56,753 bases of DNA from Zygnema cylindricum. Its lineage: Eukaryota > Streptophyta > Zygnematophyceae > Zygnematales > Zygnemataceae. The stretch is taken from the NCBI GenBank assembly GCA_037447655.1, contig JBBHKE010001276.1, positions 1 through 56,753 of the forward strand, written 5' to 3'. Of the stretch, positions 45,523 through 56,753 are shown one piece after another (the stretch's first letter is position 1; every line of letters begins with the position of its first letter). The position numbers and the translations under genes were made by a program. The notes below the pieces were generated by a model. It had not been told where the DNA came from, searched no databases, and worked only from the letters and a program-made list of their open reading frames with translations.

Positions 45523-45988
45523 TGTAATAGGGACAATATAGCACACAGCACGCCACAATGCACAGCGGAAATCACCAAGGATCTTCCCGTAGCAACAGTA
45601 GGAGCACACAGCACTGGTAGACAAGGTTGCGCTTTCTTACTTAAGAGAGAGTACAAGGTTGCGCTCGCTGCGTAGGACTACTTCAAGTCTTTATTCACAA
45701 GCCTACCTGACTATTTAAACTAGCTAGCTGCTAGTCAACCTAGTACAGTACAATTGTACACGTGGACCTTCGCGGTCAACCTAGATCTATCCAAACATTC
45801 TTCTAGAACTATACCGCTCATTCTACATTCTGTGGCGTTGCTATGCTGCGCTGCTATGTTGCGGCGCTACTAAGTTGCTATGCTGCTACGCTGCGCTGGT
45901 CTGGAATCGCAGCTGCGATGCTCTGGAACCGCAACTATAGCAGCCTAGCCCTAGCCACTAAGTACCCGAATCTAGTAACCCTGTTACA
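45523..45988 (-). repeat. Gypsy 3' LTR
   Basis: 466 bp; ends TGTAACAGGG / CCCTATTACA form the usual short inverted LTR tips. PPT AGTGGGAGGTAC (minus) at 45989-46000. Contains CTGCG/CTATG short repeats near 45838-45900. Confidence 0.75.
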
Positions 45989-46033
45989 GTACCTCCCACT
46001 AAGGATTCAGCGTCCCGCTGAACCTTGACTGGC

Positions 46034-47100
46034 TCAGGGAAATTGCAACTGCCTGAGTATATCGTATGTTTCCTCGCGATACTCCTCGAACTCCTGGCGA
46101 AGGGCGTTGAGTTGATTTTGGAGCTGCTCACATTGGGTCTCCAGCAACGCAATGTGATGATCTGCCGCCGCCAACCGCCTCCGAGTGATTCGCTCCCGAA
46201 CCTGGTCTTCCCCCTCTTCGGGTGCAAAGTCAGGTGCTTCGGGTTGCGGCGGAATGGCCGCCGGTGCAGGCTCCTCAGGTGCCGGACCTTGGGGTTCTTC
46301 GGGTTCGATTACTGGGGGAACTTCCTCAGCCTCTTCGTCCGCTGGTTCCCACCGAGGTACTTTCCGTAACTTGAAGGACACGTGCTTCCTTGCAGCTCGG
46401 GCCCGCTGCAGAGCATTCTTTCGGGCCAGCTTGAGTGCCCGTACCTCAGGGGTGACCTCTGCCCTAGAGATGATGTCATGGAGGCGGACATCCCACGGGT
46501 GATACTGACGGAGTAACCCAGGAACATCTATCCTGTACCGGTAGTTGTCCTCCACTACTTCCACAAACGGTAGAGTATGTGGGTTTAACTGCACATAACC
46601 CTTGTGATTGTTCCCGAGGTCTTTTGTTCTCATAAAATTCCAGGCCGGGTGTGATGGTACGCTGGCGGGAATAAAGATAGGATCCCTAGGTTTTCCCGTA
46701 CGCCACTCCTCGGGCCACTCCTAGGGATCCAACTACAAGCGTTTCCCGAAGCTGAAGGTGAGATCCGGATGCTGTGTGTCGGCAGGAAGTGGAAAGAGGT
46801 AATCGGGAATTTCCTCTCTTTGTTCACTCTCCTCGGCCGTCTCCCTTTGACTTCCCCGAAGGAGAAACACCTCGTCTCCACTAGGGTATTGTGCTCAGCT
46901 TTCTTTTCCGCGCTTTCGGAGGACTGCTCGTCAGCGGTACTCTCCTTGTTGGGGTCCCTCATCACCTTCAGATCCGAGGCGCGCTCCTCAATTGGCGGAG
47001 GCGTTGGTTCTTGTTGTGGTTCCTCCGCCTCCGAGAGCTCATGATCTTCTTTATATTCTTGATCCCCTTCCCGAAAGTCAAAGTGGGGGAATGTGTCCAA
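46034..47100 (-). pseudogene. Gypsy accessory ORF downstream of pol (unknown function)
   Basis: An open frame of 199 codons (46633-46034) starts MRTKDLGNNHKG. Reading upstream in the same frame, two TAG codons (about 46727 and 46739) interrupt an otherwise protein-like stretch (EWPEEWRTGKPRDPIF), and after one frameshift near 46870 an acidic Pro/Glu-rich frame continues to about 47100. So one ORF of roughly 350 codons is likely, now broken. Features: acidic N-part, basic Arg/Lys/Ala stretch, Pro/Glu-rich hinge, and a C-terminal heptad-like segment (LLETQCEQLQNQLNALRQEFEEY) suggesting a coiled coil. No signal peptide or membrane segment, so not envelope-like. Not recognised. Confidence 0.6.
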
Positions 47101-47116
47101 ATCTCATATTCTAACT

Positions 47117-47298
47117 TTGCATTCTGTGGTGGAACTGAGCACACAGAAAGTCTTACTTCTCAGGGGTGAAGCTTTAATGAGGTTCTGATTGTCAAGGGGA
47201 CAATCATTTGGGTTTATATCAAGTTGGAGTCGGCACTATCTAGATTAGCTTCCTTAAAACCTGCGAATTCTGTGTGGCAATGGAGCCCATAGAATTTC
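47117..47298 (+). mobile_element. Copia LTR 3' end fragment (family 4) inside gypsy
   Basis: Contains the R-U5 hairpins in a different sequence (CTTCTCA-ggg-TGAAG; ATTGTC-aagg-GGACAAT) and an AUG-loop hairpin at 47267-47295 (ATTCTGT/ATAGAAT, bulged G, loop AATGGA), ending AATTTCA. Only R-U5 is present. Confidence 0.65.
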
Positions 47299-47485
47299 AA
47301 CATCTCCTTGCCCCACTCGTACAAGTCTCCTTATTTTCGGTGGTGGAGAGGATGACGACACCATAGATACCGTTGTACAAGACAATTCTGGTAATTCCAG
47401 AAGTGAAGGCAAACTGACTGTGCGGAGGGAAGTAATTTCTAAACTCCCGAGACTAGGTTGGTCGCGAGGGTGGATGGCGGCTTTA

Positions 47486-49806
47486 TCAACAAGGGTTGAG
47501 GGTTTCACTTTTGAAGCGTCGCAGCGTGCGAGGGTATCGGATCGTCCAACAATTATAAAGTTGCGCCGCTGCGAAAAAAACCGAGGGTTCGTTGTTACCA
47601 ACGTGGTGAAACACAATTGCGCCGTTGCGCTTCCTTCTCAGCGCAGCAAAGGCGCTGCGATCCTCTGACGACATCTTAACCATGTTGCGCTGCGGTGGCT
47701 GCGCTGCTATAGCGCTGCGGCGCGGTAACATTGCCGTTGCGTTCCTTTGCCGTGTCCCCAATATAATTGCGATGGTTGCGACACCGCGCTTCACTCCTGT
47801 ATTGCGGCCGCTGCGATTGCCCCTCCGGTGTAGCCGAGTGTCCGCACTCTGCTGAAACCGGCGTAGCAATTCAGGGGAATGCAGATCCTCCTCGTCCACC
47901 CAAGAGTCATCCTCAGCACTGTAGCCCTTCCAACGCACAAAATATTGGCTGGAGTTGGAATTCCGAGAGCGGCGCGACTGTAGGATCTCTTCCACCTCAT
48001 ACTCGTCCGAGGTACCGTGAACAGGGGGTAAAGGGGTATTTCAGCATCGATTAGGAAACAGCGAATCAGAAACGGAATAGTTTAAAGAGTGAAATATGGA
48101 AGACATTATGGATATGCTAGTCCTTCGGAATATCCAACTTATAAGCCACTTCGCCCACACGGGAAAAAACTGTGAATGGGCGCATGAATTTCGGTGCCAA
48201 CTTTTTAGAGAGGGCACCCGGCAAGGAGAGGTTTGCCATATTAAAGCGAACTTTTTCCCCTACGCCAAAGACGACGTCCTTCCGGTGAGCGTCGGCCTGC
48301 GAATTTTGGCGATATTTTGCTAACCGTTGTGCCTTGGTCGCCTTTTCTAAGTTTCCTTGCAGGGTTTTGGCAAAATCCAGGGCTACCGGTGGCAATCTGC
48401 TACCAATAAGTTTTGGGGAAGAGTGGGTTGTCATCCATTTAGTGAGAATGGCGTAGCATTCGTAGACGAGTGCACCGCACTGTTGTACGCCACCTTGATT
48501 GCGGTTAAATGGTCCACTCAATCCGTTTGGTGCACCGAGACATAAGCCCGCAACGCCTCCTCCAGAGTTTGATTCACCCTTTCAGTCTGACCATCAGTTT
48601 GAGGGTGGTAAGCTGTGGACATGGCCAATTGCGTGCCACGCGGCGCAAATAGATTTCGCCAAAAGTGGCTCATGAATTTGCGATCGCGGTCGCTAACGAT
48701 CCTCTTCGGAGGTCCGTGATGGCGGAATATCTCTCGAAAGAATAAGTCCGCGATATCTCGTGTAGTGGCTGTGGTGGACGTGGGTAAGAAATGGGCCATT
48801 TTTGTTAAGTAATCCACGACGACGAAGATTGAGTCGTAGCCCTTCTTCGTCAGCGGAAGAGCTACGATGAAGTCCATCGAAATTGCTTCCCAATGAACAG
48901 ATGGTATGGGAAGTGGTTGTAACAGACCTTGTTGCCCTGGTTGCGATTTGTTCCTGTTACAGGAGTCGCACGTTCGGACATATTCCGCAATGTCGCGAGT
49001 CATGCTCAGCCAGTAATACGCCTCCAGCGACACGCGCGATTGTTTTATCCCGCCCAAAATGTCCACTGAGCGGCTCATCGTGACTCATTTTAAGAATCGT
49101 ATGACATAACTCCATATTTGTCGGAACATACAGTCGTATTGTTTTACTCGGTCTGTACCGCCACATACCGTTGGCGGTTCGAATTAGTACTTTACGTTTA
49201 ATGAGTTCATTCAGTGTGTCGTCGTCGCCGTAGGCGGCCTTTATTCTACTTAACCACTGTTCGTCCACTTGCACAGTACTGGTGACTGCGCTGAGTTTCG
49301 GATCTTGCCCTGCGGTCGACGCTGCGGTGTTCTCTTTCACACAGTTCACGTTTACAAGCTGCGATGCTTCGGTCGTTGCTCCGCTACTGGCGCAGCGACT
49401 CCGGGTCTTCTTGACAGCGCATCCGCCGGGTTCGTCTTGCCCGGCTTATACTCGATGACAGGTTCTGGTCCGAAGGTCTGAAGAAACGTCATCCATCACA
49501 CTTGTTTCTTGGACAACTTCGGCTGGGTTTGCAGATATTGTAGGGCGTGGTGATAATTGTGATCCGTTTTCCTTGGACGTAACATTTCCAAACTTCCAGC
49601 GCATTGATGATCGCAATAGTCTCTTTTTCATGGGTGGCCCAGTTAAGCTCTACAGCCTTTAGTTTTCGACTGTCGTAGGCAATGGGTTGAAGGCCTTTTC
49701 CTTGATCCTGCATAAGGATTACCCCAATAGCCGTATCGCAGGCGTCGGTGATTATCGTCCAAGGTAAGTCCGGGTCGGGAACAGCTAACACAGGGGCGGT
49801 GACCAA
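47486..49806 (-). pseudogene. Gypsy pol remnant: RNase H, integrase, chromodomain
   Basis: RNase H at 49806-49489 (VLAVPDPDLPW...TDACDTAIG, then HEKETIAI). Integrase at 49349-48117 in three frames: HHCC region broken by a frameshift (LSGHFGRDKT, then CDSCNRNK), catalytic SMDFIVALP, VSDRDRKF and TDGQTERVN, then the C-terminal MANLSLPGALSKKLAPKF...YKLDIP block. Chromodomain at 47995-47870 (VRWKGY...DSWVDEEDL), typical of chromoviruses, which use it to target chromatin. At least three frameshifts. Confidence 0.85.
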
Positions 49807-49928
49807 TATAACTCTAATGGAGTTAAAGAAGGGAAGTGAGGGGAGTGTGGAAGAAGGAGTCATAATTTTAGACGAGGAATTAGGTTCGGAAAAACATAAG
49901 TTAATGCAGACTATTCCTTATAAGAAAG

Positions 49929-50234
49929 TCCCTCTCTAGGATTTAGAGAGGAATTTAGGACTTAGAAAATTTGGTAAGCAGACCCCTCTCTACCAAAGAG
50001 CTCTTGTACAAAAGGTCAAATTTGACCATTCATAACTTACTGCTCAGAGGAGCAAATTCAGAGATTCATTTTGCTATAGACTAAGGGGTGTCTTGTCTTC
50101 ACAAGGGTGAAGTTGGTTAAGATTTATCTGTTTGGATGGCAATTATTCTTATGGAAACTCAAAGGGTCAGGGTTATCCTATGGGCTTTGAGTGAGTTGCC
50201 TACTTTGAGGGCCAATGGAGGTCTCAAAGTTTCA
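49929..50234 (+). repeat. LTR R-U5 fragment of the chimera
   Basis: Ends at GTTTCA. Holds another AUG-loop hairpin (50202-50230): outer ACTTTGA/TCAAAGT, bulged G, inner GGCC/GGTC with one G-U, loop AATGGA. Confidence 0.8.
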
Positions 50235-50498
50235 TGAAGGAGGGAGTACATAAAGTTTTCTGTGATAAGCAAGCTGCCATTGCTATTGCTGCCAATCGAA
50301 ATCATCATTTCAAGGCTAAGCATATGGACATAAGATTGAGCTTCGTGAGGGAAAAGGTTGAAAATAAAATTGTAAATCTTGTGTATAAATCTGATGAAGA
50401 AATGATGGCTGACATGAAGACCAAACCTGTGCCCTCTCCCAAGTTAAAATATTGTTGGGGAAAAATGTGGATTAAATGAAGAGTTAAAATTAGACTAG
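50235..50498 (+). pseudogene. RNase H tail in the chimera
   Basis: Encodes the CDKQAAIAIA / KHMDIR / PVPSPKLKYC end of copia RNase H, closest to Copia-A. Directly fused to an LTR end at ...TTTC/ATGAAGG, close to the TTTATGAAGG found in Copia-A. Confidence 0.8.
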
Positions 50499-50511
50499 AA
50501 AATAAGGGGAG

Positions 50512-51524
50512 TGTTGAAATAACTAGTTTTTGGGTATTTTCTAGGTCTAGATAGATTAGCGGAAAAAGATACTAAAAAGTGCAAGCAGCCTGCCTCCATC
50601 TCTTCTCTATTGCCCCCATATTTCTTGTAGTCGCTGAAGGAGAGAGAGAGTGATGGAGCCATGGTTGCCTCAGCTCCATGGGCAAGACTAAAGAGTGACT
50701 TAAGTCACTCTCAACAAAAGGTTAAGTCCGGCAGGACTGGAACCTCCGACCGGTAGAGCGCGGCGTAGCCGTTAGCTCTAAACGATCTGTCGTAGAAGTC
50801 CGCTAATTTACATAGGGTTTGATATCTATTTAAACTTGTGTACGGTCTTGAAACCGATTAACTAAAATATGAATGAAGGGACATAAAACTAGTTAAAGTT
50901 TAGTGCGGACGTCATTTAGCACGAAAGAAATAAATCAGACATTTGTTTCGAAGGCTAAAATTCAATGTCAAATTTTAATCTTACGCCATACATCGTTGCC
51001 GGGATCCCGAAATGGTCACTTTGGCGTTTATGGACGTGGCATGACCTGGTGCCACGTGGAGCAATAACATTTGGTCATAGGAATTCCGAAGAGCGTACGA
51101 ACGAGTGAAAGGTTGACACGCGTCCACTCAACGACTTTCTCGTATACAGGTCGAACATTGATTGTACAGAAAGGGCATCGGTCGTAGTACCTTTTTGTAC
51201 TTTACAGTTATGTGATTGGGTCATATATTAGTAGATAGGAGTTGTGAGAGGGAAGTATGACTTAGCATATTTTTTGACGGTCACCTCTCCCTTGGGAGCT
51301 TTGTATAAATTGGCATCTTTGCCACCTCATAACTAATCGGCTTGTTGGTCGTTTTCAGTGATTCTTTTTGCTACGGACTCAGAGGAGTCCAAGCTGCACA
51401 GGGGTGCAGTCAGACTGTCATTTTGCCGTCTTGGGCAAAAGTGGTTGTGGCTTGAAGTGGGTTAGTTAAAAGCTATCTAGAGGCCTTTTAAATTATGTAG
51501 TGCAATGGAGGACACAAAATTGCA
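50512..51524 (+). repeat. 3' LTR of the chimera (family 1-like)
   Basis: 1013 bp after a PPT AATAAGGGGAG. tRNA-like block on the minus strand at about 50723-50790 with a good B-box (GGTTCCAGTCC). Right flank CGCCG is internal hAT sequence. The terminal hairpin is decayed. Confidence 0.85.
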
Positions 51525-52120
51525 CGCCGCAAAATGTTACCGACAAAAAAATATTAATTCCGTAATTCATATAATTACTTATTTGGGGTATGGTTACATC
51601 AAGAGGTTTGTGTAATAATACAAACAGGAAAATTTATGTATAATAGAGACCTCGATTATATCTCGTATCATGTGTAAACAAGTTTTTACATACGTGTTCT
51701 GATTTGAGTGGTTATTTGTAAGTTGACGGTCAAATCTTTAATATCGTCAAAGATTTGAAAACCGACCATTTTCATATGGAGATCCGTACTTGCGTTTTAG
51801 GTAAGTGTACTTCGCAAGTGTACCGCGTCAATATACATTAGAGATCTCCTTCACTCTGCTGATTTTCACGAAAAAACGGTATTTTTTTTCGGCAAAGATT
51901 TTACTGTCACCTTGTTCGAAGGCACGTGACTTTGGAGACTTGTGAAATTTTTCATTTTTTTTTAATGCCTCGATATATCGCTAATATGATATATCGACGA
52001 TGTGTTGACAATATATTGCAATACTTTTATTTTCGATATATCGAAGCGATATATCGATTATCGAATACTTGATATTTGATATTATATCGAATATCGGCAA
52101 AAGGTCCTCGATACCCAACA
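51525..52120. mobile_element. hAT-3, truncated copy
   Basis: Homologous to hAT-1 from CGCCGCAAAATG to the right TIR (CGATACCCAACA at about 52120). Left third is cut by the chimeric copia element; right tip abuts a copia LTR fragment. Confidence 0.75.
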
Positions 52121-52743
52121 ATACCTGTAATCCCCGGAGATGTCGTTATCCTATGTGGTCGCGCCACGTGTCAATCAATGTGGCGGTGACCGAAAACTGC
52201 CAAAATCCTATTCCGCGATCTCGGCATCCTTCGCGGTCATCCGATCAGTACCGGGTTTTAATCGTAGCCGTCATAAATCGTTGCGCGATATTTGTTTCGC
52301 TGTTGAAACAAAATGCGCGGCATCCGTTTCGGAACCGTACCGTACTCTGTTCTTTACGAAACTGTATCCATGTACGACGTCTATAGTTTTCGTTAAATGA
52401 ATTAGTTCACGCTTAACAGTTTATATATTTGTCAAACCCTATACGTCTCAGCTCCGATCCTAGACTTGTAGGATAAAGCTAACCGCTACCGGCTAGCTTA
52501 AATGACGGTAGGTACCAAGATAAATTCCTGGGACTGTCAGACTCTTTTAGTAAATCAACTAAAACATCTGCTTGTCTCTTTGTGGGAAGCACAGGCAGCC
52601 ATGGCTATATCTCCCACTTCAACCTTCCATGACTACGACAAATGTGGGAGTTGAAGAGAGGAGTTAGAGGCAGACTGCCTCGGCTTCTTTTCTGCATTTA
52701 CTTTTAGACCTAGAAAATACTAAAAGAACCATTAATTTCTTCA
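52121..52743 (-). mobile_element. Copia LTR fragment (family 2, U3 part)
   Basis: Reverse-oriented 5' portion of a family 2 LTR, closest to the Copia-C 3' LTR; LTR start at 52743 (TGAAGAAATT). Includes a decayed tRNA-like block at 52466-52545. Confidence 0.75.
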
Positions 52744-53699
52744 ATTGTATCATTTTAATGCATGACCTAATCGGCAACCCTAAATTACTACATCTTTGGT
52801 CCCTACTTTTCACGCTAAGCATTGATGATATATCGCTAACAAAGCTCATGGCTATATATACATATGTGAGCTGTCAACAAATCACTAACTATCAAAATAT
52901 CCCACGTAAATTACGTAACCGTCTTTAAGTCTTATTTAACCATAAACTGCTACTGAGAATAAACTAATCGTAAGCGTACACTTGAGAGTCAAGCAATCCT
53001 AAGCGTACACTTGTCTACAAGTACGACACATAAACACACACAATTTAAAGTCTCCAAACCCTAAATGATCACGTAAATAAAACCTGTCATAATCAACATA
53101 CTTTATTAATACCCAAAATACAAAACATTGTTGTTCCGAATATTTACAAGTACACACAATCTCACAAAATCGTATGATGAGTCACTCAACGAAACTCCTC
53201 GAAATTCGTCAAACAATCCGGGACGTTCGCAATATACATCTTGTGATTTGACGCAATTTCGCGTCCCCACTCTTTGAAAAATAACGGCGGCCTTTGTCCG
53301 CTGTCCGTAGATATTATTCGGCACCCTCGATGTAGCGCCACGTTGTCCTAAAGCCCACTTCATGAAACAACGTCAAACCATTCAAATTTGTCCGTACTGC
53401 AATGGCGTACTTCGCCATGAATTACGCCATTTCAACCACTTCGAATATTTTATGTCAGACCGCTTCGCGATCCGCCATCCATTTCTCCAACGCATTCCAT
53501 AAATTACGTGCGTTGGTTCGCGTCACTCAAATTCTTATTTCGTACACACCAAACCAACATAAGTTTTCTCCCCCAAACCTTAAATCCAATCGAGCCTCCA
53601 CATTACATTTTGTGATTACTTACACATTTAATCTCACGTCAAGTATGCACGAAACGTCGCGTACGCACGAAACTAACTTTTCCAAAACAACAATGTTCT
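52744..53699. other. Unassigned
   Basis: No gene recognised. A minus-strand frame at 53363-53106 is followed by AATAAA at the stop, but has no motif and no convincing start; left unassigned. Confidence 0.3.
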
Positions 53700-53707
53700 C
53701 ATACAGG

Positions 53708-54540
53708 TAGTGTTGGGTATCGGGTAAATTCATATCGCGATACTTTCGATATTCGATATATTGAATATCGATCGAGCAGAATCCTCGATATATAGTAGCG
53801 AGACCAACATAAATTATCGCGATATATATCGCGATATATAGTATTTTTTCAAATTTAATATTTTATATTTCTATATAATATGTAATTTTAGAGAAAATGA
53901 CAAATTGTCTGATACGCCACCTACGACGTGATTTTCGTTTCGTAACTTAAAGGTAGACGCCACAAAATATAACTGACAAGAAAGTACTAATTCGTAATTC
54001 ATATAATTGCTTATTTGGGTTATGGTTACATTAGGAGGTCTGTGTAATAGTACGGACAACAAAATTTTTGTATTACAGAGGCCTCGGTTACATCGCGTAT
54101 CGTCTGTAAATAAGTTTTTACATAGGTGTTTTGATTTGAGTGGTTCCTTGTAAGTTGACGATCAAATCTCTACAAATCGTCAAAGATTTGAACATCGACC
54201 ATTTTCGTATGGAAATCCGTACTTGCCTATTTTGTACGTGTACTTTGCAAGTGTACCGCGTCAATGTACCGCAAATATCACCTTCACTCTACTGACTTTC
54301 AGGAAAAAATCGTATTTCTTTTCGGCAAAGATTTCATGGTCACCTTGTCCCGAATGCACGTGACTTTAGAGGCCTGTGAAAATTTTCATTTTATATTTTT
54401 TTAATGCCTTGATATATTGGCGATACGATATATCGACGATATTTTGATTTTCGATATATAAAAGCGATATATCGATTATCGGGTACCTGAAATTCGATAT
54501 ATATCGAATATCAGCAAAAGGTCTTCGATACCCAACACTA
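53708..54540. mobile_element. hAT MITE-like element hAT-2
   Basis: 833 bp, TIRs TAGTGTTGGGTATCG / CGATACCCAACACTA, perfect 8-bp TSD CATACAGG (53700-53707, 54541-54548). Close to hAT-1 along its length, including the Harbinger-derived core. Confidence 0.88.
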
Positions 54541-54548
54541 CATACAGG

Positions 54549-54765
54549 TGCAATTTTGCCACTTTGCCACTTTGCCACGTGTTGTTTTGAACTTCGCGAT
54601 CCACACTTCTAAGGATTATGTGTGAACGACCCCTTTCATGCTATTTTTGATGATTCACGTTGCGTCACTTTAACGAAATGGTAGCGTTGTTGTTAAATGA
54701 TACACAACACTACAGTACTGCAAGCATAGATCCTACAACATTACCTCACAAAAAATATTCCCAAC
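54549..54765. other. Short spacer
   Basis: No gene. Begins with a threefold TTTGCCAC repeat (about 54555-54577). Confidence 0.35.
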
Positions 54766-54768
54766 TAA

Positions 54769-56055
54769 GGGCGGACTTCCATTAGCGAAAAAGTAGGGTT
54801 GTTTACTGAGGGCCGTACTGTTTCGTACAAGTTCGTACCATTTTTTTTTAAACAAGAAAAGCATCTTTACGGTAGAATCTTCAAGGTTGCATTCTTAAAA
54901 CCTGACCGTCGGATGCATTGCACTTTTTATCCGAGACACCATGTCGTCAACCATACAGCTTGTGGCGACCGTCCACAGTGAGGACACTTTGCACACACTG
55001 AACGTGTAAAATTGAGCCGCGTGGAAAATATAAGAGAAATCCACGATGAGCGCGTGCTGATGTGCGTACACATTGCATGGGCCATGTGCCTTCCGCCAGG
55101 GTGGTTACGAATCCGCCGAAATTATCCCGTCACGCTCCCACCATCAAAGTTTGTCGCCGCCTTTTTGTCGTTCCTTTTTTAAATTTAGGATAGTACATTA
55201 TAATGCCCTCTGTACGAGTCATTAATTACCTCCATTGGTACAAATATTGCTTTCGGGCTTTGCATTCGAAGATTCTTTTAAGATTTTAAGCATCGAATAT
55301 TAACCTACGTGTTACCAACCACAATGAGCCACGCAAATACAAAGTGGTTTAATGACGCAACCTAATGGAAAGCACGCCCATTCAGTAAACGTATCCGTGC
55401 AGTTACTGAAACGTCTAAGGGTACGACCCCATTTAGTTGTAACTTAGCGAACTTACTTTGTATTTTAGCGCGGATTCGACGGACCCGGATTTCAGGTGTC
55501 TCTATGTGTTTACTCGGAATTGTTACTTAAGTTTGTGACGACTGTATACGTCGATAATGCCCGTGACGGCTGTCAACGCGTGGAACCTGACTTTCCGGCT
55601 GCCATGACTTCGCAATTTTTTCACCTTCGCAAATTTTTCACCTTTACGTGAAATGACATTGCACCATCGAGACCCCTTCAAAAATAAACCGTACAAGGTG
55701 CATGCGGACAAAAACGAACAAACCTATGTTTTTTTCGGTTGTCAAAAACTTTTGAAAGCTTTTCACGTGTGGGAATATGTTTTCCTGTTGGTGTAAACGG
55801 TATTACTTACCTTAAAGCACATTGCCGATGTGGTTTATCATAAGTTTAAAGATGACGTGACAGTGGGTCGAAAAAACGCAAGACGACAAATTGGTGTACA
55901 TCCTAAGTTCGAGAATGACGCAAATTGTACTCCACAAATTTGCGATTTATTAGTACGGTCGCAACTTAAGCAGTACGGCGCTAAGTTTGAAAGGAAAACG
56001 ATAGAAAAAACCCGAACTTAGCCACATGGGGCCGTACCCTAATAGAAGTCCGGCC
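54769..56055. mobile_element. PIF/Harbinger-like MITE type 1 (copy c), split by type 2
   Basis: TIRs GGGCGGACTTCCATTAG... and ...TAATAGAAGTCCGGCC; flanks TAA (54766-54768) and TTA (56056-56058), one mismatch of the TWA target. About 663 bp without the nested element; reverse-collinear with 27703-28403. Confidence 0.7.
55419..56039. mobile_element. PIF/Harbinger-like MITE type 2 (copy 2)
   Basis: 621 bp, TIRs GGGTACGACCCCAT / GGGTACGGCCCCAT, exact TSD TAA (55416-55418, 56040-56042). Inserted near the TIR of the type 1 element. Confidence 0.8.
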
Positions 56056-56058
56056 TTA

Positions 56059-56753
56059 AACAAAACCCTTATAAAGCCCTAATAAATTAGCCCCACCAGT
56101 TTTTTGTAACCTACGAATCTACGATACGCTACATTGTTGTTTTTCCGAGATCTGTATCGATTACAGCAGCCTGTTTTTTCCCCTGTATCGAATAGCGTCA
56201 TTTTCTCTTCGATATACATCACGAATAGAAGTATCTAACTGTAATGTTGTACAGCGCTAAACTACGACGCCGTTACTGAGCGTTATTGGTCAACAAATGT
56301 AACTGGAACCAATTGTTCATATACTGATGCCTACAATTTGCTCGTCTACCTATGCCGCCTGTTAGGCGCGTAACGCCAAAATACATTCTTATCCAAAACT
56401 GACTCCAGGTAGCATAGAAGCCGTTCCGGAATCTTCCCCCGAAACCTTTAAACTTCAATAGGCAGAAAGGTCCAGCAAGTGACAGCTGGCAAGTTATCCA
56501 GTTGATAAATACCACGTGGCAGTTAAGACGAAAAAGCCGCATTTCTCGGAGACATGGCCACGTGTTTAACGGTGGTGGTTAATGGCTCTCTGCCGGTTAG
56601 CGTAGCTAGGGCTGACGTGGCGTCGTTCAACCAATCAACTTGTGAGTTTTCAATTTTAGGGCTGGGAGAATTAGGGTTTCTCATCATAATCTTTTGTTAT
56701 CGATGCATTTTCATAGAACTTATCTGATGCTTCCCTTTTTTTTTTTTTTTTTT
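56059..56753. other. Unassigned, ending in poly(T)
   Basis: No gene recognised. The last bases (56736-56753) are an uninterrupted T run at the window edge. Confidence 0.35.

Larger units (their letters stand above)
45523..49806 (-). mobile_element. Truncated chromodomain Ty3/gypsy element (minus)
   Basis: From the right: RNase H, integrase, chromodomain, accessory ORF, PPT and 3' LTR. The 5' half (LTR, gag, protease, most of RT) is missing; homology stops at about 49806 where a copia fragment is joined. Interrupted at 47117-47298 by a copia LTR end. Confidence 0.85.
49807..51524 (+). mobile_element. Chimeric copia remnant
   Basis: Four pieces in a non-natural order: RT fragment (49807-49928, family 2-like), LTR R-U5 of family 2 type (49929-50234), RNase H tail of Copia-A type (50235-50498), and a family 1-like 3' LTR (50512-51524). 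No 5' TSD. Inserted on its right in hAT-3. Confidence 0.8.

Noticed and set aside
46034-46633. Envelope gene of an errantivirus-like element
   Set aside because: Position fits, but there is no signal peptide, furin-like site or membrane segment.
53106-53363. Host gene exon with downstream AATAAA
   Set aside because: No recognisable domain, no consistent upstream exon, start codon not convincing; AT-rich DNA makes AATAAA common.

Overview
The window reads as nuclear DNA of a green plant (streptophyte or an algal relative). It holds one spliced plant-type ZIP metal-transporter gene with GT-AG introns. Almost everything else is transposable elements of plant type: Ty1/copia and chromodomain-bearing Ty3/gypsy LTR retrotransposons, and non-autonomous hAT, PIF/Harbinger-like and TA-target elements. 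The species cannot be named from the sequence.

Layout. 1-4416: (GA)n tract, then a four-exon ZIP gene on the minus strand (587-3586, 309 codons) and its G-rich upstream flank. 4425-6201: two hAT-like elements of one family, one inserted in the other's terminal inverted repeat (TIR), plus a small TA-target MITE. 6502-12914: Copia-A, a young, nearly intact copia element (1035-bp LTRs, target-site duplication (TSD) CGGTC, one internal stop). 12962-13808: a hAT MITE with an 8-bp TSD. About 13.8-18.9 kb: a decayed gypsy element (plus). 18927-24016: Copia-B (minus, TSD GGGTC, internal deletion). 24.0-26.7 kb: AT-rich MITE debris with a 365-bp palindrome. 27035-31464: a chain of Harbinger-like MITEs that share TTA target sites, with a 1067-bp solo copia LTR inside one. 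31465-43410: Copia-C (minus, dead), split by Copia-D (plus, 36671-43129, TSD TGACC). 43.4-45.5 kb: unassigned, with short tandem repeats. 45523-49806: a truncated chromodomain gypsy (minus) with an extra ORF after pol. 49807-51524: a chimeric copia remnant. 51.5-56.06 kb: hAT and Harbinger MITEs. 56.06-56.75 kb: unassigned.

Most interesting signal. The copia families share a compact 5' architecture that I assembled by comparing copies. (i) The gag-pol start codon lies inside the LTR, in the 6-nt loop of a 29-nt hairpin whose two stem segments covary between families, with a conserved bulged G. (ii) Four to five bases downstream, at the exact LTR end, is a primer-binding site complementary to the anticodon arm (not the 3' end) of initiator tRNA-Met. 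This is the half-tRNA priming mode known from Drosophila copia and yeast Ty5, and here it overlaps gag codons 7-12. (iii) Further small hairpins with constant AGGG/AAGG loops precede it in R-U5. (iv) Each LTR also carries, in U3 and antisense, a tRNA-like block with A-box/B-box and T-arm features followed by a conserved body, like a SINE. The PBS type and a gag start in the LTR have precedents. I do not know of a precedent for the AUG-loop hairpin or for the antisense SINE-like block in copia LTRs.
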